From contig CALKCV010000047.1 of assembly GCA_938083405.1 (NCBI GenBank), positions 1 to 5,997 on the forward strand: a DNA stretch of 5,997 nt. The letters are read 5' to 3'. Both the position numbers and the translations under genes were made by a program. Under the pieces are notes generated by a model. It was not told the origin of the DNA, made no database searches, and saw nothing but the letters and a program-made list of their open reading frames with translations. This document shows positions 1 to 5,997 of this stretch, one piece after another. The DNA is from an uncultured Microcoleaceae cyanobacterium (GTDB lineage: Bacteria; Cyanobacteriota; Cyanobacteriia; Cyanobacteriales; Microcoleaceae). Position 1 is the first letter of the stretch; every line of letters starts with the position of its first letter.

Positions 1-127
1 CATCAATATTCGCAGTCATCCCCACCGACAACCGCATGGCAGACATCCTCAAAGCGGACTGGGCCAGAGCACGCTAGCCCCGGAATGATGCGGCGAGGCG
101 TTCCACTGGCGACATCGTTTTATTTAA
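1..127 (+). pseudogene. Decayed partial duplicate of the GT2 glycosyltransferase 5' region
   Basis: This stretch aligns to bases 508-769 of the intact GT2 gene downstream, but is 126-127 bases long against about 262 because of two internal deletions. The first 34 bases match with three mismatches, and the stretch around 93-126 matches with about two. Read from base 3 in the family frame it gives SIFAVIPTDNR, then ADILK, then DWARAR, a TAG stop at about 76-78, then PRNDAARRSTGDIVLF. These correspond to SISVVIPTYNR, ADVLK and DWASLPGARNFAVRRSTGDILLF in the intact protein. Both deletions (about 7 and 38 codons) keep the frame. Similarity ends just before the DDD metal-binding motif. The segment is a non-functional relic; its 5' end lies outside the window, so the original extent is unknown. 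Duplication of the neighbour followed by decay is more likely than independent origin. Confidence 0.8.
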
Positions 128-169
128 GGGACTTCCAAAAATTAAAATCTCCAAAAATACAATAGTATT

Positions 170-202
170 GTTGGGTTGCGTTTCACTTCGGCCCGACCTA
201 CG
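170..202. repeat. Degenerate GTTGGGT...GCCCGAC spacer repeat
   Basis: The stretch begins GTTGGGTTGCG and ends GCCCGACCTACG. It resembles, from memory, a dispersed spacer repeat of many cyanobacterial genomes of the form GTTGGGTT(N)nAACCCAACCTACG. The two ends are imperfect inverted copies that pair through G-T wobbles, so it could fold weakly as RNA. There is only one copy in the window, so the repeat identity rests on recognition alone. Confidence 0.35.
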
Positions 203-257
203 GCTCCATTATTTATTTGGGTACCCCTAAGTACCCGTGCAAAATTAATTGGACATA

Positions 258-284
258 CCAAACAGACCTTCATCGCCTGTTTGG
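258..284. repeat. Perfect 8-bp inverted repeat in GT2 upstream region
   Basis: CCAAACAG at 258-265 is the exact reverse complement of CTGTTTGG at 277-284, with an 11-base loop. No T-run follows on the plus strand, so it does not look like an intrinsic terminator for a gene reading rightwards. It lies about 210 bases before the GT2 start codon and could be a protein-binding site, a leader-RNA hairpin or chance. Confidence 0.4.
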
Positions 285-494
285 AAGGGCAAATCTTTGT
301 GTAAATATTTTTGCCTACCTACTTATCGATCGAGCAAGGGGCGATCGCCGCTATTAACTAACACCAAACAATTTTAGGAATGGAAAGCTCTATTGCGTTC
401 TTCCGTGCTTCCAGTATCCAGGTTTCTAGCTCTCCACTGTCTGCTTGTGGCATCCTAGTGTTGGATAAGCATAACTCTTACCAACTTACCAACT

Positions 495-1487
495 ATGACA
501 GACTGGCCATCAATATCCGTAGTCATCCCCACCTACAACCGGGAGGAGGCCCTGCGAGACAGCATCGCCGACGTCCTCAAACAAGACTATCCCGACTTTG
601 AAGTGTTGGTAGTCGATCAAACTGCCACCCACGAACCAGAAACTCAAAACTATTTAGAAGAAACGGCCGGCGCCGAGAAAATTAAATGGTTTCGCGTGGA
701 TTGGGCCAGCTTGCCCGGGGCCCGGAACTTTGCGGTGAGGCGTTCCACTGGCGACATCCTTTTATTTATAGATGATGATGTCGAACTGCCAGAGGGCTTT
801 CTCAATGCCCACGCGAAAAATTATCGCGATCGCCCCGACATAGGCGCGGTGGCAGGACGAGTATTCGATCGCATGAAATTAGGAGACTCTGGCGGCAGCT
901 TAACCATCGAAGACTTACCCCCTGAAGCAATGGATCCAGGCATCGCTTGGTACCATATCGATCTAGTTCACACCGTCAAACCCCAAAAAGTCATCTCCGC
1001 CAGAGGATGCAATATGTCATTTCGACGGGAAATATTCACCGAATGCGGATTAACTTTTGACGAAAGATTTCGAGGAAGCGCCGTTAGGGAAGAATCAGAC
1101 TTTTGCCTGCGGTTGCGAGAGACAAATTATCAAATTTGGTACGATCCAGAGGCGTCATTAGTTCATCTCGGAGAAGAAAGCGGCGGCTGTCACGATATTA
1201 CTACGCGATCGCTGCAATACCAGGTTAGTTTCTATCACAATCATTTCTTGATGGGCTTAAAAAATCTTACTCCCACTCAATGTTTGCGCTTCTTTGGGAA
1301 ACTATTTGATTGTCACGTTTTAGGCAACCCGCCCTGTTACAAAAGCGGTTCGCCAATTAAAATTGTGACTCGCGGCAGTTTCTACACTCTCGGATTTTTC
1401 AAAGCTGTCGGTACCTCCATTCAATCTACTTGGAATCGAGGTCAAGTTTACACCGAAAAAGACGAACTAGCAGCGGAGAAAGTCTAA
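495..1487 (+). CDS. GT2-family glycosyltransferase, probably exopolysaccharide synthesis
   Basis: The 330-residue protein transfers a sugar from a nucleotide-sugar donor to a growing glycan or lipid-linked acceptor on the cytoplasmic side of the membrane; exact donor and acceptor cannot be read from sequence. It has the GT-A fold landmarks in order: the start strand VVIPTYNR at residues 9-16, LVVDQ near 38-42, the metal-binding DDD at 93-95 inside LLFIDDDVELP, the GCNMSFRREIF acceptor-side segment at 171-181, and REESDFCLRLR near 198-208, where the acidic residues supply the likely catalytic base. I see no transmembrane segment, so it is soluble or peripheral. Length is normal for the family. 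The ATG at 495 sits just before the conserved first strand; no clear Shine-Dalgarno precedes it, which is common in cyanobacteria. A same-strand GT4 gene follows after 66 bases. From memory it resembles HpsN of hormogonium polysaccharide synthesis, not firmly enough to assign the symbol. Confidence 0.9.
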   Translation: MTDWPSISVVIPTYNREEALRDSIADVLKQDYPDFEVLVVDQTATHEPETQNYLEETAGAEKIKWFRVDWASLPGARNFAVRRSTGDILLFIDDDVELPEGFLNAHAKNYRDRPDIGAVAGRVFDRMKLGDSGGSLTIEDLPPEAMDPGIAWYHIDLVHTVKPQKVISARGCNMSFRREIFTECGLTFDERFRGSAVREESDFCLRLRETNYQIWYDPEASLVHLGEESGGCHDITTRSLQYQVSFYHNHFLMGLKNLTPTQCLRFFGKLFDCHVLGNPPCYKSGSPIKIVTRGSFYTLGFFKAVGTSIQSTWNRGQVYTEKDELAAEKV

Positions 1488-1512
1488 ATAAAAAACTAAA
1501 AGGGTGCATCAA

Positions 1513-1540
1513 TATTAGCAATTACTTATTAGCAATTACT
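1513..1540. repeat. Two perfect tandem copies of a 14-bp unit
   Basis: TATTAGCAATTACT occurs at 1513-1526 and again immediately at 1527-1540, with no mismatch, in the 66-base gap between the two glycosyltransferase genes. The second copy ends 13 bases before the downstream ATG, so copy-number change would alter the leader immediately upstream of translation. A slippage duplication is the simplest origin. Confidence 0.85.
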
Positions 1541-1553
1541 AAAAACCATAGTT

Positions 1554-2732
1554 ATGAAAATAATCGTCGCCAGTCACACTTATATTGTTGACCTCAACCG
1601 GGAAAAACTCAGAGCGTTAGCTAACCTGGAACCAGACATGGAAGTAACAGCGATCGTACCCCGTCGCTGGAGACCTGGGGGAGTGCAAAATAAGATAATT
1701 GAAACTGAATATCTGGATGAAGGTTCTTTTAAAGTAATTCCAGTGGCAAATTTCAGCGAAAACCATCAAGGTTTGCTGACTTTTGGATTGGATTTAATCA
1801 GAGTTTTGCAGAAATTAAAACCGGATATCATTCAAGTAGAACAGGGTTCAAAAGCTTTAAGTTACGCTCAATTTATTAGTTTGAATAAACTTTTAGGTTT
1901 GAATGCCAAAAATGTATTTTTTACTTGGTGGAATTTGCCTTACGAGTTAAAATTTCCTGCTTCTTTGTTAGAAAGTTATAATCTAAAAAATACCGACGGC
2001 ATTGTTGCTGGCAATAAAGACGGCGAGGATATTTTAAGGGAGCGAGGCTATTCTGGACCGATAAAAGTGATGCCCCAGTTAGGGGTAGATGAAACTTTAT
2101 TTAAACCGGAATCTCAGCCGGAATTGCAACAAAAATTAGGAATTAGCGATTCGGAATTTGTGGTTGGATTTGTCGGTCGCTTTGTGGATGAAAAAGGGTT
2201 ATTAACTCTGAATCAAGCTTTAGGTGGTTTGAGCGATCGCCCCTGGAAATGGTTATTATTAGGCCGGGGCGAGTTGGAATCTGCTTTATTAGAAAAAGCG
2301 GCAGAATTAGGAATAAAAGATAGGCTAATTTTAGTAGAAAGCGTTCCCCATGACGAAGTGCATCGATATATTAATTTGATGAGTTGTTTGGTCTTGCCTT
2401 CCGAGACTACTTATAAGTTTAAAACTCTGACTGCCATAGGTTGGAAAGAACAATTCGGTCATGTTTTAATTGAGGCGATGGCCTGCGGAGTGCCGGTAAT
2501 TGGTTCCGACTCTGGAGAGATTCCTAACGTTATTGGGGATGCGGGTTTGGTGTTTGCTGAAGGTAGCGTTGTCGAGTTGAGAAAATGTTTGTTGCAGTTG
2601 ATGAAAGATGGGGATTTAGCTAAGAGTTTGGGAAAAAAGGGAGGCGATCGGACGATGTCTATTTATACCAACAAAGCTTTGGCGAAACAGTTATTAGATT
2701 TTTATCGAGAGTTGGTAATGGCTAATGGGTAA
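1554..2732 (+). CDS. GT4/GT1-type glycosyltransferase, HpsO-like
   Basis: This 392-residue protein has the two-domain GT-B layout of retaining glycosyltransferases and should add a sugar from a nucleotide-sugar donor during polysaccharide assembly. The N-terminal acceptor domain starts at MKIIVASHTY. The C-terminal domain opens with VVGFVGRFVDEKG at about 203-215, a typical GT4 signature. The donor-site EX7E motif is exact, E299 to E307 in EQFGHVLIE, followed by AMACGVPVIGSDSGEIP. No signal peptide or membrane segment is seen. The ATG at 1554 directly precedes the first beta strand; a purine-rich Shine-Dalgarno is not obvious. It follows the GT2 gene by 66 bases and is probably co-transcribed with it. 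My recollection is that this protein type is named HpsO in hormogonium polysaccharide synthesis, an extracellular slime needed for gliding, but other polysaccharide roles remain possible. It is intact over the usual family length. Confidence 0.9.
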   Translation: MKIIVASHTYIVDLNREKLRALANLEPDMEVTAIVPRRWRPGGVQNKIIETEYLDEGSFKVIPVANFSENHQGLLTFGLDLIRVLQKLKPDIIQVEQGSKALSYAQFISLNKLLGLNAKNVFFTWWNLPYELKFPASLLESYNLKNTDGIVAGNKDGEDILRERGYSGPIKVMPQLGVDETLFKPESQPELQQKLGISDSEFVVGFVGRFVDEKGLLTLNQALGGLSDRPWKWLLLGRGELESALLEKAAELGIKDRLILVESVPHDEVHRYINLMSCLVLPSETTYKFKTLTAIGWKEQFGHVLIEAMACGVPVIGSDSGEIPNVIGDAGLVFAEGSVVELRKCLLQLMKDGDLAKSLGKKGGDRTMSIYTNKALAKQLLDFYRELVMANG

Positions 2733-2744
2733 TTGGTAAGAATC

Positions 2745-2798
2745 GTAGTAATGACTAAAGTCATTTAGCTTTAGTCGAAGGACTAAAGTCGTTACTAC
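2745..2798. repeat. Nested palindromic spacer repeat (GTAGTAAYGACT / ACTAAAGTC type)
   Basis: The outer arms GTAGTAATGACT (2745-2756) and AGTCGTTACTAC (2787-2798) pair over 12 positions with a single T-G wobble. Inside, CTTTAGTC (2769-2776) and GACTAAAG (2781-2788) form a perfect 8-bp hairpin with a GAAG loop, and ACTAAAG (2754-2760) can alternatively pair with CTTTAGT (2769-2775). The core is thus a repeated ACTAAAGTC word in both orientations. From memory, elements with this core are dispersed in spacers of Oscillatoriales genomes and behave like REP/MITE sequences. It lies between the end of the GT4 gene and the end of the convergent nuclease-like pseudogene. No T-run follows, so it is not a standard terminator, though its RNA could protect a 3' end. 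Confidence 0.75.
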
Positions 2799-2810
2799 AA
2801 ACCCCAACTA

Positions 2811-3407
2811 CTAACTAACAAAATCGATTAATATTCCTAAAATTTTAGGTAAGTTTTCAACAGAATATTCCTGTAAATATAATACTACCATTTGAGCTTA
2901 TAATTCTAAAAATTGCCACACAGTTCCAGTGGTAATAACTCCATAAGTTTTAGTGATTTCGTTACCTTGACGTTGGTTAAAACTTTGGGCGGCAACCATT
3001 TCTGCGATGCAAGTAGCCCAAGGAGATTTGAGATTGTCGTTTTTAGCTTCTACTAAGGCAATAACTGGTGATTCGATGAAAAACTGTTGGGTGGAATGAT
3101 CGATAGTAAAGTCGCAAAAACCGTTCAATCCTAACTCGGTTTCAACGTTACATTCGATGCCGGAAAATAAGCTTATTTGTGGCTTTAAGTATTTTTTTAT
3201 TGCTCCTAAAATTGGTGCAACTAGAAACTCCGAACGAGCTTTTTCTGAACTAATCGCCACTGCTAATGGTAGGTTATCTTCTAAGATTTATTGGATAATT
3301 TTACTGGGGGCTACTTCTGGTAAGTTATTAAATTTTCCTTTGCTTCCTGTCAGGGTTATGTTAAATTTTTGTTTTAGTTCCTCTAAGGTGAATTTACTAT
3401 AAGGCAT
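2811..3407 (-). pseudogene. PD-(D/E)XK-like cyanobacterial hypothetical protein, two nonsense codons
   Basis: Read on the minus strand from ATG at 3407-3405, one uninterrupted frame of 199 codons reaches a TAG at 2813-2811, matching the roughly 200 residues I recall for this abundant cyanobacterial family. It begins MPYSKFTLEELKQKF and ends EYSVENLPKILGILIDFVS. Two in-frame TAA codons break it: codon 40 (3290-3288) and codon 170 (2900-2898). Family-like sequence continues on both sides of each stop with no frameshift, so both look like single-base nonsense changes. The intact centre contains NGFCDF (Asp near codon 99) and ALVEAKN (Glu and Lys near codons 120 and 122), a plausible D-(X)n-ExK nuclease-fold core, then TYGVITTGTVWQFLEL. 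A GTG at 3260 could start a 120-residue product, but that would lack the N-terminal 49 residues and has no clear ribosome-binding site. Function of intact relatives is unknown to me; a nuclease or accessory mobile-element role is inference. Confidence 0.85.
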
Positions 3408-3415
3408 GGGTTTTT

Positions 3416-4748
3416 ACCGTGGCAAAAATAGATGCTTGGCTGCAAGATTTGGAACGGGATAAAAAGCAATTGCGGAAACTATATAAGTCCGCAGCCGCCG
3501 TCACGGTGGACCGCGATGCCAAATTAGCAGAACTCAAGCAATTAATTGCCCAAAAAATCGCGTCACCCGCTTCGAGCAAACTCCGACGGCCTAACCGTAA
3601 AATCCTAGTTTTTACTGCTTTTGCAGATACCGCAACCTATCTCTATGAATCTCTCAAGGATTGGGTACGCTCCGAACTCAATCCTTGAGATAGCGCTAGT
3701 AACCGGGGATAAGTCGCGCAACAAAACTACTTTTGGCCAGAAGGAATTTAACCAAATTCTCACCAACTTTTCCCCGGTGTCGAAAAAGCGATCGCAGATA
3801 TCCTCAATGCCCCAAACGGAGGAAATCGATTTGCTTATCGCCACTGACTGTATTTCCGAGGGGCAAAACCTCCAAGACTGCGATTATTTGGTCAATTATG
3901 ACATTCACTGGAACCCGGTGCGCTTGATTCAGCGGTTTGGGCGGATCGACAGAATTGGCAGCATTAATTCTGCGGTGCAAATGGTTAACTTTTGGCCCAC
4001 GGAGGAGCTGGGTAAATATCTTAATCTCAAAAATCGGGTAGAGGCGCGGATGGCGTTAGTGGATATTACCGCCACTCAGGAAGATAACTTGCTGGCGAAT
4101 TTAGAGGAGATCGTTGAGGACGATCTGAAATACCGAGATAAACAACTGTTGCGGTTGCGCCAGGAAGTTCTTGATTTGGAAGACCTTGCAGAAAGCATCT
4201 CTCTGACGGATTTTAGCCTCAATGACTTTCGGATGGAATTGAGTAAATATATCGAAAGTCACCGCCGACTGCTCAAAGAAGCTCCTAATGGTTTATATGC
4301 CGTAGTGCCCGCAGAGCGAGATCGCGCCAGCATTGCTCCTGGGGTTATCTTCTGTTTGCGACAAAAAACAGCGCTTCGGCAAGATACAGTCAATCCCCTG
4401 CAACCCTATTTTCTGGTTTATGTGGGTGACGATTGCCAAATTCGCTACACTTTTGCTCGACCCAAGCAGATTTTAGAAATTTATCGCGACCTTTGCGCCA
4501 GTCGCACTGCTCCCCTGGAGGAACTTTGCCATCTGTTCGACCGCGCTACCAAAGACGGTGCCGAGATGGCGCTTTATAATCGACTTATTGAAGCAGCCGT
4601 GAAATCGATCGCTCAAACTTTTAAGAAGCGATCGCTCTGCCACCTTCAGTCTGGACGCGGCGCGGTGCTGTTTGAACGGGAAGAGCAAGCAACGGAAACT
4701 AGCGAATTTGAGTTAATTACCTGGTTAATCGTTTATAATGACAGTTGA
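3416..4748 (+). pseudogene. SNF2/RapA-like helicase, 5'-truncated and frameshifted
   Basis: Only the C-terminal part of a large SF2 helicase remains. The first piece (about 3416-3685; GTG at 3419) carries LERDKKQLRKLY, RDAKLAELKQLI and then KILVFTAFADTATYLYESL, the opening of the second RecA-like domain, and ends at TGA 3686-3688. The protein continues one base later in phase as IALVTGDKSRNKTTFGQ, DLLIATDCISEGQNL, YDIHWNP and RLIQRFGRIDRIGS; the last is helicase motif VI with its arginines intact. A C-terminal extension of roughly 280 residues ends at TGA 4746-4748. Walker A and DEAH motifs, which belong to the missing N-terminal half, are absent, so the product could not hydrolyse ATP. Removing one base near 3683-3685 restores SELN joined to LEIALVTG. 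Such helicases work with restriction or DNA-modification enzymes, and the next gene fits. A second-frame ATG at 3621 or GTG starts could make fragments, but probably no functional protein. Confidence 0.85.
3652..3690. repeat. Perfect 11-bp inverted repeat at the helicase frameshift
   Basis: TCTCAAGGATT (3652-3662) is the exact reverse complement of AATCCTTGAGA (3680-3690). Pairing can continue inward for four more positions (3663-3666 with 3676-3679, one of them a G-T wobble), leaving a nine-base loop, so the whole makes a roughly 15-bp hairpin inside a coding region. The TGA that ends the first reading frame (3686-3688) lies in the right arm, which links the palindrome to the frameshift. Confidence 0.9.
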
Positions 4749-5997
4749 AAAACAGTATTTATACGACTACAAAATGACGATTAAACTTACCACCAAGCAA
4801 GAAATCGCCCGAGAGATTGGGCGATTCGGGGCTGGCAATCTAGCCGATAATGCCCAAAACCTGTTTCAAACCCTGGGCTACCAAACCGATAGAGCCATAC
4901 GCCTAGTTTCGCCTACGCCGGACTCTTTTTTCAGCCAATTCGCTCTAGAAAAATCCTTCAATTCTAAGATTGCCCGCTTATCCGATTGGCAATTTGTCGA
5001 TATCCTCTTTCAACTGACCAAAGACGAAATCCGAGGACAGACAAAAAACCTTTCTTCGTTCGATACTAGCCAGGTAGATGATACTCAGATCGAATCTTAC
5101 CTCTTTTTTGCCATCGAACTGGCAGGGAATCGCTACAGCCGCAGTCAGTTGGCAGGTATCGCTCGCGAAATAAATAAACTATTTCTCATGCCGGTGATGC
5201 TTGTTTTTAAGCACGGGCAAACCCTCAGCATATCTGTTGTTAACCGTCGCCTCCACAAGCGAGATGAATCGAAAGACGTACTGGAAAAAGTCACTTTAAT
5301 TAAAGATATTGACTGCAATAACCCCCATCGCGCCCATCTGGAGATATTATTCGACCTCTCCCTATCTCAACTTTACAAAAATCATAAGTTTAAGAACTTT
5401 GTCGAGTTGCATCGGGCATGGCAGAAAACCCTCGATAGCAGCGAACTCAACAAGCAATTTTTCCAGGAAATCTCCGATTGGTACTTTTGGGCAAGGGGGC
5501 AAGTTCGCTTTCCAGGTGATGCCCCCAAAGATGGAGACGGGCTAGATTCTATTAGTCTCATTCGCCTGATTACCCGCCTGATTTTTGTCTGGTTTCTCAA
5601 AGAGAAACGCGCCACCGAAGGGCAAAGAGCTAATGCAGTTTCTCTGGTTCCCGAGGAGTTTTTTCAGGAATCTGCCCTTAAGGAACTGATTCGCTTCGAC
5701 GATTCCGAGGCTAGCACTTACTACAAAGCGATCCTGCAAAACCTGTTTTTTGCTACTCTCAACCAGGAGATGAATGCACCGGAAAAACCCGATAATCGTA
5801 AATTTGGGGACGAGGCGATCGCTAATGTTTATCGCTATAAAAATTTATTTCAGCAGCCCCAACAAGCCCTGGAACTGTTCGATCGAGTTCCCTTTCTCAA
5901 TGGGGGATTGTTTGAGTGTTTGGACCGACTGGATGGGGATAATTCTAAGAAGATTTTGCTAATTGATGGGTTTTCGGACCGCCCCGATAATCCCCTC
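4738..5997 (+). CDS. Large Eco57I/type IIG-like DNA methyltransferase, N-terminal part
   Basis: An open frame runs from ATG 4738 through 420 codons to the window edge with no stop; the 3' end is outside. The visible part is the N-terminal region that precedes the methyltransferase domain in large Eco57I-type restriction-modification proteins. Landmarks are FQEISDWYFWARGQVRFP near residues 241-258, the hydrophobic SLIRLITRLIFVWFLKEK near 271-288, YYKAILQNLFFATLNQEM near 327-344, VPFLNGGLFECLDR near 384-397, and DGFSDRPDNPL at the end. From memory these blocks are typical of cyanobacterial Eco57I-methylase proteins of 1000 residues or more. The catalytic NPPY motif would lie further right, so methylation activity is family inference. 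ATG 4738 overlaps the helicase pseudogene end by 11 bases, suggesting an operon; an alternative ATG at 4774, just before IKLTTKQEIAREIG, is about as plausible. No break is visible, so it may survive as a solitary methyltransferase beside its dead helicase. Confidence 0.7.
   Translation, partial: MTVEKQYLYDYKMTIKLTTKQEIAREIGRFGAGNLADNAQNLFQTLGYQTDRAIRLVSPTPDSFFSQFALEKSFNSKIARLSDWQFVDILFQLTKDEIRGQTKNLSSFDTSQVDDTQIESYLFFAIELAGNRYSRSQLAGIAREINKLFLMPVMLVFKHGQTLSISVVNRRLHKRDESKDVLEKVTLIKDIDCNNPHRAHLEILFDLSLSQLYKNHKFKNFVELHRAWQKTLDSSELNKQFFQEISDWYFWARGQVRFPGDAPKDGDGLDSISLIRLITRLIFVWFLKEKRATEGQRANAVSLVPEEFFQESALKELIRFDDSEASTYYKAILQNLFFATLNQEMNAPEKPDNRKFGDEAIANVYRYKNLFQQPQQALELFDRVPFLNGGLFECLDRLDGDNSKKILLIDGFSDRPDNPL

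Larger units (their letters stand above)
128..494. other. Intergenic spacer upstream of the GT2 gene
   Basis: I see no convincing gene in these roughly 370 bases. They hold a 13-base near-palindrome ACAATAGTATTGT at about 159-171, a degenerate cyanobacterial-type spacer repeat at 170-202, two GTACCC copies ten bases apart (221-226 and 231-236), a perfect 8-bp hairpin at 258-284, and one HIP1 octamer at 341-348. The promoter of the glycosyltransferase pair should lie here, but I could not find a -35/-10 pair good enough to call. A short frame starting at 380 overlaps the GT2 gene out of frame and looks spurious. Confidence 0.6.

Noticed and set aside
445..475. Possible promoter TTGTGG ... CATAAC before the GT2 gene
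   Set aside because: Spacing is 19 bases and both boxes match the consensus poorly; not better than chance in this AT-rich spacer.
380..601. 73-codon plus-strand open frame at the GT2 start
   Set aside because: It overlaps the first 107 bases of the well-supported GT2 gene in another frame, and its product is low-complexity arginine/proline-rich at the end with no recognisable domain.
1507..1516. CATCAATATT shared with bases 1-10 and almost with 508-517
   Set aside because: The match outside the real duplication is only ten AT-rich bases and does not extend, so chance is the best explanation.
2745..2798. Intrinsic terminator for the glycosyltransferase operon
   Set aside because: The hairpin is strong but no T-run follows on either strand and the structure better fits a dispersed palindromic repeat.
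2836..2849. 14-bp perfect palindrome CCTAAAATTTTAGG
   Set aside because: It falls on the conserved PKILG codons of the pseudogene C-terminus, which naturally spell this in an AT-rich codon context; a regulatory role is not needed.
2898..3260. A functional 120-residue protein from GTG 3260 to TAA 2898
   Set aside because: Family-like sequence continues in the same frame beyond both ends, so this is the middle of a broken gene rather than a complete short gene.
3157..3402. Plus-strand frame antisense to the nuclease pseudogene
   Set aside because: The minus-strand reading gives a coherent family-like protein across the same bases; the plus-strand product has no recognisable features and is a shadow.
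5382..5739. Minus-strand frames opposite the methyltransferase gene
   Set aside because: They lie wholly inside a 420-codon plus-strand frame with clear family motifs and have no start-site or domain support of their own.

Overview
The window looks like cyanobacterial DNA, probably from a filamentous Oscillatoriales-type genome such as a Microcoleus relative; the genus is inference. Seven copies of the HIP1 octamer GCGATCGC (at 341, 826, 1205, 2233, 3788, 4628 and 5815) are a strong cyanobacterial signature. The palindromic spacer repeat at 2745-2798 and the cyanobacterial cast of the encoded proteins agree. No RNA gene, CRISPR array, transposase or integrase is visible.

Left part (1-2732). 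Bases 1-127 are a decayed, internally deleted partial copy of the start of the glycosyltransferase gene that lies about 500 bases downstream. A spacer of roughly 370 bases with short inverted repeats follows. Two intact plus-strand genes come next: a GT2-family glycosyltransferase (495-1487) and a GT4/GT1-type glycosyltransferase (1554-2732). They are 66 bases apart, face the same way, and probably act together in cell-surface or secreted polysaccharide synthesis. From memory they resemble the HpsN/HpsO pair of the hormogonium polysaccharide system.

Middle (2733-4748). This is a zone of broken genes. After a nested palindromic repeat, a minus-strand gene for a cyanobacterial PD-(D/E)XK-like nuclease-fold protein can be read over its apparent full length (3407 down to 2811) but carries two in-frame TAA codons. 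Only a few bases from its start codon, head to head, begins the C-terminal half of a large SNF2/RapA-like helicase. That helicase has lost its ATP-binding half and also carries a frameshift near 3684, inside the right arm of a perfect 11-bp inverted repeat.

Right part (4738-5997). Overlapping the end of the helicase is an open frame running off the window for 420 codons without interruption. It looks like the N-terminal region of a large Eco57I/type IIG-like DNA methyltransferase or restriction-modification protein. The helicase-methyltransferase pair is best read as the remains of a phage-defence operon whose helicase is dead in this strain, leaving a possibly solitary methyltransferase. I see decay and local rearrangement here, not a clear new biological system.
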